From Granulosicoccus sp964449565 (GTDB taxonomy: Bacteria; Pseudomonadota; Gammaproteobacteria; Granulosicoccales; Granulosicoccaceae), in the NCBI GenBank assembly GCA_964449565.1, contig CAYUZB010000085.1, forward strand, positions 1 to 16,444: a stretch of 16,444 bases of DNA, written 5' to 3'. Below the pieces are notes generated by a model. It searched no databases. It was given only the letters and a program-made list of their open reading frames with translations, and was not told where the DNA came from. Of this stretch, positions 5,411-12,394 are shown one piece after another. The translations under genes were made by a program, and so were the position numbers. Positions within the stretch are counted from its first letter, which is position 1, and each line of letters opens with the position of its first letter.

Positions 5411-7072
5411 ATGAAGCCCACCCATCTTCGCGGATTGTTGGTGTTACTGGTCATAGTTGGCCAGATTGCTTCTATTTGCTTTGTCCTGATCGGCACACAT
5501 CGGCAAACTCGTGAGCAGTTCACCGTTAACGCCGAGCAGACACTCGACGATTTTGCCAAGCGTGTTGCTGATCAATCGCAACGTTATCTGGTACCTGCGA
5601 TCACCGCAGTCACGGTCGCGCAACGACTGATCGACCAGGATGTCATATCGGCCTTCGACGACGTTGAACTTGAACGCTATTTTCTGGCAAAGCTGGAATC
5701 GGTGACGTCTCTCGGTGGCTTGTACCTTGGACGGCCTGATGGCAGTTTCCTGTTTGTCAGTCGTGAGCCGGATGGACTGCGAACCAAGCGGATCAGTATT
5801 GACGAGGGCGAGCGTTCGGTACAGTTTCAACAGTACAGCGATTTTACCCCCCCGCGTATCTGGACAGATAGTGAGGATACCTATGATCCGCGTGCCCGAC
5901 CTTGGTACCTGGATGCGATTGAATCCGAGTCGCTTATCTGGACCGAGCCCTATATGTTCTTTACCTCTGGCAGACCAGGCATATCCGCCGCGATCAATCT
6001 ATCCAATCAGGCTGAAGAAACCATCGGCGTGATTGGTGTTGATGTATACATTTCTGATCTTTCGTCGTTTATCGAAATGAGTGGTGACGACTACCTCGGC
6101 AGTGCCATCATTGTCGATGAAAATCGTCATGTCATAGCCTATTCGAGTGGCAGTTATCTGAATTCCATTGCGGGTCTTGAAGCGCCTCCGCTACTTGAAG
6201 ACATTACTGATGGGTCGTTGTCAGCCCTTCATGCGCAACGACACTTGTCAGATGTTTCAGCGTCTGAAACCTCTGGGGAAATTACGCGAATAATGGATGA
6301 AGGTGTGGCGCATATCGGACTGACCCGTGGTTTTTCGATACAGGGCAGTAGTGCGAGCTGGACATTGCTCGCGCAGATTCCGGAGGCTGAATACAGTGGT
6401 GGTGTCATAGAACTTCTGCACAACAATCTGTGGTTTCTGATTGCGACCGTGCTGTTGCCAGGCATCATACTCGCTGCGGTCATCATGCGTTTGACAGCGC
6501 CACTTGAACGTTACTATCGGGAGGCATCGGTTGATCAGCTCACAGGTGCCTTGACGCGCAATGAGTTCTTTCATCGTCTGGCAAAAATTACACACAACGT
6601 ACGGCGCAACGATCGTGAAAGTCAGGTGGTCGTGGTGGTACTTGATCTTGATGGTTTTAAAGCGGTCAACGATGAGTATGATCACTCCGTTGGAGATCTG
6701 GTGCTGTCTGAAATTGCCAAGCGGCTAAGAATGCGAATTCGTGAAGGTGAGCTTGTCGGGCGCCTCGGCGGTGATGAATTCGTGCTGGCATTGCGCGTGC
6801 ACAAAGGTATCGACTATATGGAGATCGTCGAAAGTGTGCGCCGCCGAGCGGTCGAAGATGGAATAAGCTCGCCACGCGGAATACATGTCGTAGGTCTGAC
6901 CGCCGGAGTTGCGCGCTGGCGCGAAGGTGAAAGTGCCGAAGAACTGGTGCAGCGTGCAGACCAGGCATTGATGCGCGGCAAGAAGTCAGTCAAGAACCGT
7001 TGTTATCACGAATCCGATATGGATGACGACGGCCCCGACGGTGGTGGTAATGTCTTGAGCATCATTCGTTAA
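5411..7072 (+). CDS. Membrane diguanylate cyclase with dCache sensor
   Basis: The 553-residue protein makes cyclic di-GMP from two GTP. A first membrane helix (about 8-28) is followed by a periplasmic double-Cache ligand-binding region (about 30-335) containing the typical DPRARPWYLDA stretch. A second helix lies at about 340-361, then a GGDEF domain (about 374-535). The domain has the entry motif DQLTGALTRNEF, the metal-binding DLDGFKAVND (Asp412) and an intact GGDEF at 453-457, so it should be active. The inhibitory I-site, normally RxxD before GGDEF, reads REGE (444-447), so product inhibition may be weak. There is no HAMP domain. The acidic, glycine-rich tail has no known role. The start ATG has only a weak purine-rich ribosome binding site. 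The gene stands apart from the ABC operon (88-bp gap) and is convergent with the hydrolase/OsmC gene. Confidence 0.93.
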   Translation: MKPTHLRGLLVLLVIVGQIASICFVLIGTHRQTREQFTVNAEQTLDDFAKRVADQSQRYLVPAITAVTVAQRLIDQDVISAFDDVELERYFLAKLESVTSLGGLYLGRPDGSFLFVSREPDGLRTKRISIDEGERSVQFQQYSDFTPPRIWTDSEDTYDPRARPWYLDAIESESLIWTEPYMFFTSGRPGISAAINLSNQAEETIGVIGVDVYISDLSSFIEMSGDDYLGSAIIVDENRHVIAYSSGSYLNSIAGLEAPPLLEDITDGSLSALHAQRHLSDVSASETSGEITRIMDEGVAHIGLTRGFSIQGSSASWTLLAQIPEAEYSGGVIELLHNNLWFLIATVLLPGIILAAVIMRLTAPLERYYREASVDQLTGALTRNEFFHRLAKITHNVRRNDRESQVVVVVLDLDGFKAVNDEYDHSVGDLVLSEIAKRLRMRIREGELVGRLGGDEFVLALRVHKGIDYMEIVESVRRRAVEDGISSPRGIHVVGLTAGVARWREGESAEELVQRADQALMRGKKSVKNRCYHESDMDDDGPDGGGNVLSIIR

Positions 7073-7094
7073 GCGCCATCCTTTACGCTTTTTT
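7071..7094 (+). terminator. Weak intrinsic terminator after the diguanylate cyclase
   Basis: AAGCG (7071-7075) pairs with CGCTT (7086-7090) around a 10-nt loop, followed by a run of six T (7089-7094). The stem starts within the stop codon and is only 5 bp, so termination may be inefficient. Confidence 0.35.
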
Positions 7095-7114
7095 ACCGTT
7101 TGGTTTTTATTGAG

Positions 7115-7186
7115 GCTTGAAACCCGGTTTAATTGCCAGTTTGGTTTCAAGCTCGATTACTAGCTAGATTACTGGCTCGACACCGC
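7115..7186. repeat. Inverted repeat and 12-bp degenerate repeats between convergent genes
   Basis: GCTTGAAACC (7115-7124) and GGTTTCAAGC (7143-7152) form a perfect 10-bp inverted repeat with an 18-nt loop. Overlapping it, 12-bp units follow: AAGCTCGATTAC (7150-7161), TAGCTAGATTAC (7162-7173) and TGGCTCGACACC (7174-7185). No T-run follows the stem on either strand, so it is not a standard terminator. It could still form RNA structure between the two convergent gene ends. Confidence 0.5.
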
Positions 7187-7191
7187 TTTGT

Positions 7192-8427
7192 TTACGCGCT
7201 GGCTGATACGTCTGTCGATACTTCACGCGTTCGAATATCCAGTTGTCCTGTCAGTGTTCGATGTACCGGACACCTGTCGGCAATTTGCATCAGGCGGGCA
7301 CGCTGCGACTCATCAAGATCACCGCTTAAAACGATATCTCGATCAATGACATCAAGCTGTTGCGGTTTGTCGTCGCAAGTTTCGCAATCGGTGATGTGTT
7401 CACGCAGATGACGAAGCGTGACTGTTGCATCTTTCAGTGGCCATTCCTTGCGTTGCGCATACATGCGCAAGGTCATTGCGGTACATGTGCCGATCGAGGC
7501 GAGCAGATGCTCGTAAGGGTCTGGTCCGACATTCTTACCACCGGAACGCACAGGTTCGTCAGCGATCCAATGATGTGTATCACTGACGACATTGAGCATA
7601 AAGCGGTGATCCCGTTCACTGACCAGCACTTCTCCCTTGGCAACTTTTGGTTGTTCCTGCTTGTCATCATCACCGACTCGTCGAGCTGCCCAGGCTGACA
7701 CGATGCCGGCGACAAATTCGGCATCGGCTGCGCGGGTCAGGAGATGGTCAGCGTTATCGAGACTGATAAAACTCTTTGGGTGCCTGGCCGCAACATAGAT
7801 ACGTTCCGCTTCACGAATGTCGACGGTAGAATCAATCGGGGAATGCAAGACCAGAAGGGCAGGCTTGAGCCTGCCGATATGTTCAACCGAGGTCTCGTTG
7901 ATATCGTCGAGAAACTGCTTCTTGATCGTGAACTTGCGCCCGGCAAGATCCACTTCTGCTTCTCCGTGTGCATTGATGGTCTCGATGTCGCAGGCAAACT
8001 GCTTGGAGACATGCTGGGCATCGGCAGGGGAGCCGATAGTCACAACACCGACACATTCAGGCACGGCATGGGCCGCTGACAAGACCGCCGTGCCACCCAG
8101 GCTGTGACCGATCAACAAGGACGGGGCCATGCCTTTTTCACGCAGGTGATTCGCGGCCTCTACCAGGTCCTGCACATTCGAGGAAAAATTGGTGTTGGCG
8201 AAATCGCCATCGCTGCCACCGAGCCCAGTAAAGTCGAAGCGCATCACCGCATAGCCGCGAGCGACCAATGAGCGTGCGATTCGAGAGGCCGCCGCGATGT
8301 CCTTGCCACAGGTAAAGCAATGGGCAAACAGTGCAACCGCAATCGGTTCGCGATCAGGTGTTTCCAGCAGGGCCGCAAGTGAATTTCCCGCGTGACCCAT
8401 GAATTCGAATTTTTGACGTTGAGGCAT
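7192..8427 (-). CDS. Bifunctional alpha/beta hydrolase / OsmC family protein
   Basis: The 411-residue protein joins two domains. Residues 1-250 are an alpha/beta hydrolase with nucleophile Ser109 in GHSLGG, probable acid Asp200 in SPIDSTV and His228 in NADHLL. Residues 265-405 are an OsmC/Ohr-like domain with the two redox cysteines Cys315 (GTCTAM) and Cys386 (DRCPVH). OsmC-type proteins reduce organic hydroperoxides with thiols, and the hydrolase may release substrates from esters. This fusion is a known architecture in proteobacteria. Its physiological substrate is not settled, and the inference that it detoxifies acyl hydroperoxides is mine. It has no signal peptide and should be cytosolic. 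The start at 8427 has only a weak ribosome binding site. The gene lies 74 bp downstream of tesA on the same strand and is probably cotranscribed with it. Confidence 0.92.
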   Translation of the reverse strand: MPQRQKFEFMGHAGNSLAALLETPDREPIAVALFAHCFTCGKDIAAASRIARSLVARGYAVMRFDFTGLGGSDGDFANTNFSSNVQDLVEAANHLREKGMAPSLLIGHSLGGTAVLSAAHAVPECVGVVTIGSPADAQHVSKQFACDIETINAHGEAEVDLAGRKFTIKKQFLDDINETSVEHIGRLKPALLVLHSPIDSTVDIREAERIYVAARHPKSFISLDNADHLLTRAADAEFVAGIVSAWAARRVGDDDKQEQPKVAKGEVLVSERDHRFMLNVVSDTHHWIADEPVRSGGKNVGPDPYEHLLASIGTCTAMTLRMYAQRKEWPLKDATVTLRHLREHITDCETCDDKPQQLDVIDRDIVLSGDLDESQRARLMQIADRCPVHRTLTGQLDIRTREVSTDVSASA

Positions 8428-8432
8428 GGCTA

Positions 8433-8531
8433 CTAGGCTTCTTTGTCGGTGACGTGGTCGAGGACAATGTAAGAAACGTCGTCGAGGACCTTGTCGAGGG
8501 TTTAATCAGTAACAGAAGTTTTGTCGGTAAT
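8433..8531 (-). repeat. 12-bp repeats spanning the tesA stop codon
   Basis: Read on the minus strand, four-codon units run from ITDK (8520-8531) through VTD-stop (8502-8513) and on past the stop in the same frame: TLDK, VLDD, VSYI, VLDH and VTDK (8442-8453), then EA and TAG (8433-8441). Sample units are GTCCTCGACGAC, GTCCTCGACCAC and GTCACCGACAAA. The tesA TAA sits where other units have AAA or AAG, so the stop looks like a mutated lysine codon in the repeat. Confidence 0.8.
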
Positions 8532-9128
8532 AAAAGACTCAAGCAACGGCATGACATGTTCAACCAGTAACGGTTGTGCATCGCCCGTGGGGTGTATGCC
8601 GTCACGCTGAAAATAGCTTCGCTCGGTTGCAATGGGTTCCAGGAAAAATGGCAATAACGCAGTATTGGTATTTTCCGCAGCCTTCTCGAAAGCGCTACTG
8701 AACAAGCGCAGGTAGGCTTCGCCATAATTTGTTGGAATTTGCATGCCGAGGAACAGTACATCTGCGCCGTCATCTTTGGCGAGCATGGCCATGGATTCCA
8801 GGTTCTGTTGCATGACCTGGGGTGGATAGCCTCGCAGGCCATCGTTGCCCCCCAGCTCAATCACCACCAGATCGGGCTCAAACCGATCCAGTGCGGCGGG
8901 CAGCCGTCGCAGACCGCCGCCGGTCGTATCACCGCTGATACTGGCGTTGATGAATGAGACATCCGGGTCGACTTGTCGCAATCTGGCTTCCGCCAGTGCC
9001 ACCCAGCCGTCATCCTCGGCCAGACCGTAAGCGGCGCTTATGCTGTCGCCCACGACCAGCACTTTGTATGCATGAGCATTGATTGGAGCGAGGAACGTGA
9101 GAGCATAGATAATGGTCAGAAATCTCAT
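8502..9128 (-). CDS. tesA: SGNH arylesterase / lysophospholipase TesA
   Basis: The 208-residue protein is a periplasmic esterase of the multifunctional thioesterase I family, acting on aryl esters, acyl thioesters and lysophospholipids. Residues 1-20 (MRFLTIIYALTFLAPINAHA) form a Sec signal peptide. SGNH blocks follow in order: GDSISAAYG with Ser29, ISGDTTGGG with the oxyanion glycine, GGND at 93-96, and DGIHP with Asp176 and His179. Length and block spacing match TesA. It is divergent from ybbA with 30 bp between starts, the same arrangement as in E. coli. The C terminus is unusual: a threonine/aspartate repeat (ITDK, VTD) is cut by a stop codon that lies within the repeat, and 22 further codons remain open beyond it. 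Confidence 0.95.
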   Translation of the reverse strand: MRFLTIIYALTFLAPINAHAYKVLVVGDSISAAYGLAEDDGWVALAEARLRQVDPDVSFINASISGDTTGGGLRRLPAALDRFEPDLVVIELGGNDGLRGYPPQVMQQNLESMAMLAKDDGADVLFLGMQIPTNYGEAYLRLFSSAFEKAAENTNTALLPFFLEPIATERSYFQRDGIHPTGDAQPLLVEHVMPLLESFITDKTSVTD

Positions 9129-9158
9129 TGCTTGTTCGGTCCGAATAAAGCTCTTTAT

Positions 9159-9887
9159 ATGATGACAGTAAATACTATGGTTGATCCGAGTGCAAATAAG
9201 CCAATAAGTGCCACCGCCACCCCGGTTTTATTGGCTGCGGATATCAAAAAACGTGTCGAAGGTCCGGAGGGTGAACTGATTATCCTACATTCTCTGGACA
9301 TGCGGGTCGAGGCGGGCGAAGCGGTGGCGATTGTCGGGCCATCCGGATCCGGCAAATCGACCCTGCTTGGTATTCTCGCCGGGCTCGACACGCCGACAGC
9401 CGGTACTGTCGATCTGATGGGCGAACCCATGTCGGCACTGGATGAGGACGCGCGCGCCAGACGTCGGGCCGGACATGTCGGTTTTGTGTTCCAGAGTTTT
9501 CAACTGTTGCCCGGTTTGAGTGCACTTGAAAATGTCATGTTGCCGCTGGAGCTTGGCGGTGTTAGTGATGCCGAACAGCTTGCCAGGCAAAAGCTCGATG
9601 ATGTCGGATTGTCTGGACGATTGGGACATCTGCCATTGCAGCTGTCCGGTGGTGAGCAGCAACGCGTTGCGCTGGCGCGAGCGTTTGTCTCGCGTCCAGC
9701 CTTGTTGTTTGCCGATGAACCGACGGGTAATCTCGATAGTGAAACCGGGGAGCGGATTGTCGAACTGATGTTTGATCTTCGACAACGTGAAGGTTCGGCC
9801 GTTGTGCTGGTCACGCATGACAATGAACTTGCCAAGCGATGTGATCGACGTTTGCGTATGGGCAACGGAAGGCTGACTGAACTGTGA
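9159..9887 (+). CDS. ybbA: ABC transporter ATP-binding protein YbbA
   Basis: The protein is 242 residues, a LolD/MacB-class ATPase that partners the FtsX-like permease downstream. It has Walker A GPSGSGKST (60-68), the Q-loop FQSFQLLPGLSALENV, signature LSGGEQQ (162-168), Walker B ALLFADEPTGNLDS (181-194) and the switch His220. The start is chosen at 9159. The frame remains open upstream but would run into tesA on the other strand; alternatives at 9162 and 9177 cannot be excluded, and there is no strong ribosome binding site. The gene is divergent from tesA and overlaps ybbP by GTGA. In E. coli the YbbAP pair lies beside tesA. Its substrate is not firmly established; export of hydrophobic or lipid-like compounds has been suggested. 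Confidence 0.93.
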   Translation: MMTVNTMVDPSANKPISATATPVLLAADIKKRVEGPEGELIILHSLDMRVEAGEAVAIVGPSGSGKSTLLGILAGLDTPTAGTVDLMGEPMSALDEDARARRRAGHVGFVFQSFQLLPGLSALENVMLPLELGGVSDAEQLARQKLDDVGLSGRLGHLPLQLSGGEQQRVALARAFVSRPALLFADEPTGNLDSETGERIVELMFDLRQREGSAVVLVTHDNELAKRCDRRLRMGNGRLTEL

Positions 9888-12388
9888 CTACTGGCCGACA
9901 ATTTCGTTTTGCGCTGCGTTCACTAAAGCGCGATTTTCGCCTCGGCGAACTGCGTGTTCTGGCACTGGCACTGATTGTCGCGGTGGCATCTGTCACGGCA
10001 GTCGGCTTCTTTACCGATCGAATAGGACGCGCGGTCGAACGTCAGGCGGGTGATGTGCTCGCCGCTGACATGCTGATGTCCTCGGGTCTGCCAATCTCTG
10101 AAGCATTGGTCAACGAGGCGGAGTCCGTAAATCTGGTGACCGCCAGCCATACTCGATTCCCAACCGTTGTTATCAATCAGCAAGATGAATCGCAACTCGT
10201 TGCGATCAAGGCCGTGCGCGGTGACTATCCCTTGCGTGGATCTGTGCGTCTTGCCGGCATGGATGATCCTGCCAAGGCGTTGCCCGACAGTGTTGCTGTC
10301 GGTGGGCCTGAGCCGGGTAGCATATGGGTGGACCCACAGCTTCGTTCTGCGCTGGCGCTGGACGCGGGCGATACGGTGACGTTGGGGAGTCAGGAATTTT
10401 CCGTTACCCATGTCATTTTGTTTGAGCCTGATCGCGGACAGAATTTTTTCGAATTTGCACCGCGCGTGATGATGCACGCGGATGACATCCAGAAGGCTGG
10501 GTTGTTAGGTCCCGGCAGCCGCGCGCGTTACGCCTTGTTACTTGCCGGTGACAGTGCGTCACTGGAACATATGCGCGATTGGGTCGCGAACAATCTTGCC
10601 GCCGAAGTACGTGTCCAAGGTGTGCGTGATGGCAGCCCGCAAATGAAACGGGCATTGGATCGGGCGCAGCGTTTTCTGGGTCTTGCCTCAGTCGTTACCG
10701 TGTTGCTCGCCGGTGCCGCAGTGGCGCTGGCGGTTCGACACTTTGCCGTGCGCCAGGCTGATGCCAGTGCAGTCATGCGTACTTTAGGTGCAAGCCGGCG
10801 CGATGTCATTGTCTGGCTCGCCATGCGTTTGCTTCTGGTAGCTGTTGTCGCATCGCTTATCGGAATTGTTATCGGTTGGTTCGCTCAGTTGGTACTGGCA
10901 AATCTACTGCAAGGCTGGTTCGGACTCAATCTACCCGCGCCAGGATTCCTGCCGCCCTTGATTGGTAGCCTCACGGCACTGACGGCGCTGGCAGGTTTTG
11001 GTTTGTTGCCTGTATTGAAAGCGGGTCGTGTCAATGTCATGCGCGTATTGCAGCGTGATTACTCATCAATGGATACCAGTTCAGCGGTTGCGATGGGCGC
11101 AGGATTACTGGCAACCTTTGCCATCGTGTGGCTGTTGTCGCGTGACCTTGCCTTAAGCGCCATTGTGGTGCTTGGTGTTGTGGCGATGCTGGCAGTCTTC
11201 GGTCTGTTTGGTCAACTGATGATCAAACTGGTACGCAAGCTTGCTGGACCACGGTATCGATTGAGTACGGCCGGGTTGCAACGGCGCTCGGCCAGTAGTG
11301 TCATTCAGCTCGCCGCGTTCGCCATGGGAATCATGGCCTTGTTATTGATATCGATTGTTCGAGTGGATCTACTTGCCGCCTGGGAGCAGGACTTGCCCGA
11401 AGATGCGCCGAATGTGTTTGTGGTCAATATTCAACCCGATCAAGCGCCGGGGTTTGCGGCAAGGCTTGACGCTGACGGCATTGAGACAACCGGTATGTAT
11501 CCGATGGTGCGGGCTCGTCTTGTCAGGCACAACGACAAACCCGTACTCGGTGACAACCCGACCGAGCGGGAACAACGTCGCGCACGTCGTGAATACAATC
11601 TGTCTTTCTCCAATGACTTGCCCGCCAATAATGAAATCATTGCAGGTGAATGGTGGAACGCGGATGGGTCGGCACCGCCGCTGTTATCCATTGAACGTGA
11701 ATGGGCTGAAGAGCGCGGCTTTGCCATTGGCGATACCTTGACCTTTAAGGCGGCTGGTGTTGAAACTACTGCAGTGGTCAGCAATTGGCGCGAAGTGGAT
11801 TGGGAATCATTTCAGGTCAACTTCTTTGTCGTCGCCACACCGTCGACACTTGAAGGGTTTCCGTCAACCTATGTCACCAGTTTTCATATAGACAAGGACT
11901 TTGTTTCGGCGACAACAGGATGGGTGCGTGAATTTCCGGGCATTGCCACGCTCGATATTGGTGCGATCATTACACGGGTCAAGTCACTGATGGATCGCGC
12001 ATCGCTGGCTGTTGAATATGTGTTTTTGTTTACCTTGTTGGCAGGTTTATGTGTTCTCCTGGCAGCAGTGCAAAGTAGTCAGGCGGAACGTATTCGTGAA
12101 TCTGCCTTGTTGCGCGCGCTTGGTGCATCACATGAACAGGTTCGACATGCGGTCATAGCGGAATTTGCGATTCTTGGAGGTATTGCCGGGTTGCTGGCGG
12201 CAATATTTGCTAGTGTTATTGCCTGGTCGTTAAGCAGATTTGTTTTTGAATTACCTTATCACTTCAATTTATGGTTGTGGATTTTCGCCGTTGTCGGTGG
12301 TGCCGTTGGCATCAGCATCGCGGGTTATCTCGCAACGCGCAAGGTTCTACACACGCCGCCGGTTGTTGCGTTACGCCATACCGGGTAA
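9884..12388 (+). CDS. ybbP: ABC transporter permease YbbP, FtsX family
   Basis: The 834-residue inner-membrane protein starts at GTG 9884, overlapping the ybbA stop. A first transmembrane helix lies near residues 22-43, followed by a periplasmic domain. A first FtsX-type membrane block lies at about 262-390 (VVTVLLAGAAVALAVRHFAV, then MRTLGASRRDVIVWLAMRLL), and helices around 405-500 lead to a second periplasmic domain (about 510-700). A second FtsX block follows at about 705-830, with the matching LLRALGASHEQVRHAVIAEF stretch. This two-FtsX layout and the ybbA neighbour match YbbP; E. coli YbbP is slightly shorter. The large periplasmic regions suggest a mechanotransmission or extraction role like LolCDE or MacB rather than simple channel transport, which is inference. 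relA starts 6 bp after its stop. Confidence 0.93.
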   Translation: MTTGRQFRFALRSLKRDFRLGELRVLALALIVAVASVTAVGFFTDRIGRAVERQAGDVLAADMLMSSGLPISEALVNEAESVNLVTASHTRFPTVVINQQDESQLVAIKAVRGDYPLRGSVRLAGMDDPAKALPDSVAVGGPEPGSIWVDPQLRSALALDAGDTVTLGSQEFSVTHVILFEPDRGQNFFEFAPRVMMHADDIQKAGLLGPGSRARYALLLAGDSASLEHMRDWVANNLAAEVRVQGVRDGSPQMKRALDRAQRFLGLASVVTVLLAGAAVALAVRHFAVRQADASAVMRTLGASRRDVIVWLAMRLLLVAVVASLIGIVIGWFAQLVLANLLQGWFGLNLPAPGFLPPLIGSLTALTALAGFGLLPVLKAGRVNVMRVLQRDYSSMDTSSAVAMGAGLLATFAIVWLLSRDLALSAIVVLGVVAMLAVFGLFGQLMIKLVRKLAGPRYRLSTAGLQRRSASSVIQLAAFAMGIMALLLISIVRVDLLAAWEQDLPEDAPNVFVVNIQPDQAPGFAARLDADGIETTGMYPMVRARLVRHNDKPVLGDNPTEREQRRARREYNLSFSNDLPANNEIIAGEWWNADGSAPPLLSIEREWAEERGFAIGDTLTFKAAGVETTAVVSNWREVDWESFQVNFFVVATPSTLEGFPSTYVTSFHIDKDFVSATTGWVREFPGIATLDIGAIITRVKSLMDRASLAVEYVFLFTLLAGLCVLLAAVQSSQAERIRESALLRALGASHEQVRHAVIAEFAILGGIAGLLAAIFASVIAWSLSRFVFELPYHFNLWLWIFAVVGGAVGISIAGYLATRKVLHTPPVVALRHTG

Positions 12389-12394
12389 CGTTCA

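Noticed and set aside
7115..7152. 10-bp inverted repeat as a bidirectional intrinsic terminator
   Set aside because: Neither strand has a T-run after the stem, and the loop is long. It is kept only as a repeat feature.
9285..9818. 177-codon open frame on the minus strand inside ybbA
   Set aside because: It is antisense to conserved ABC ATPase motifs, with low-complexity basic content and no independent support.
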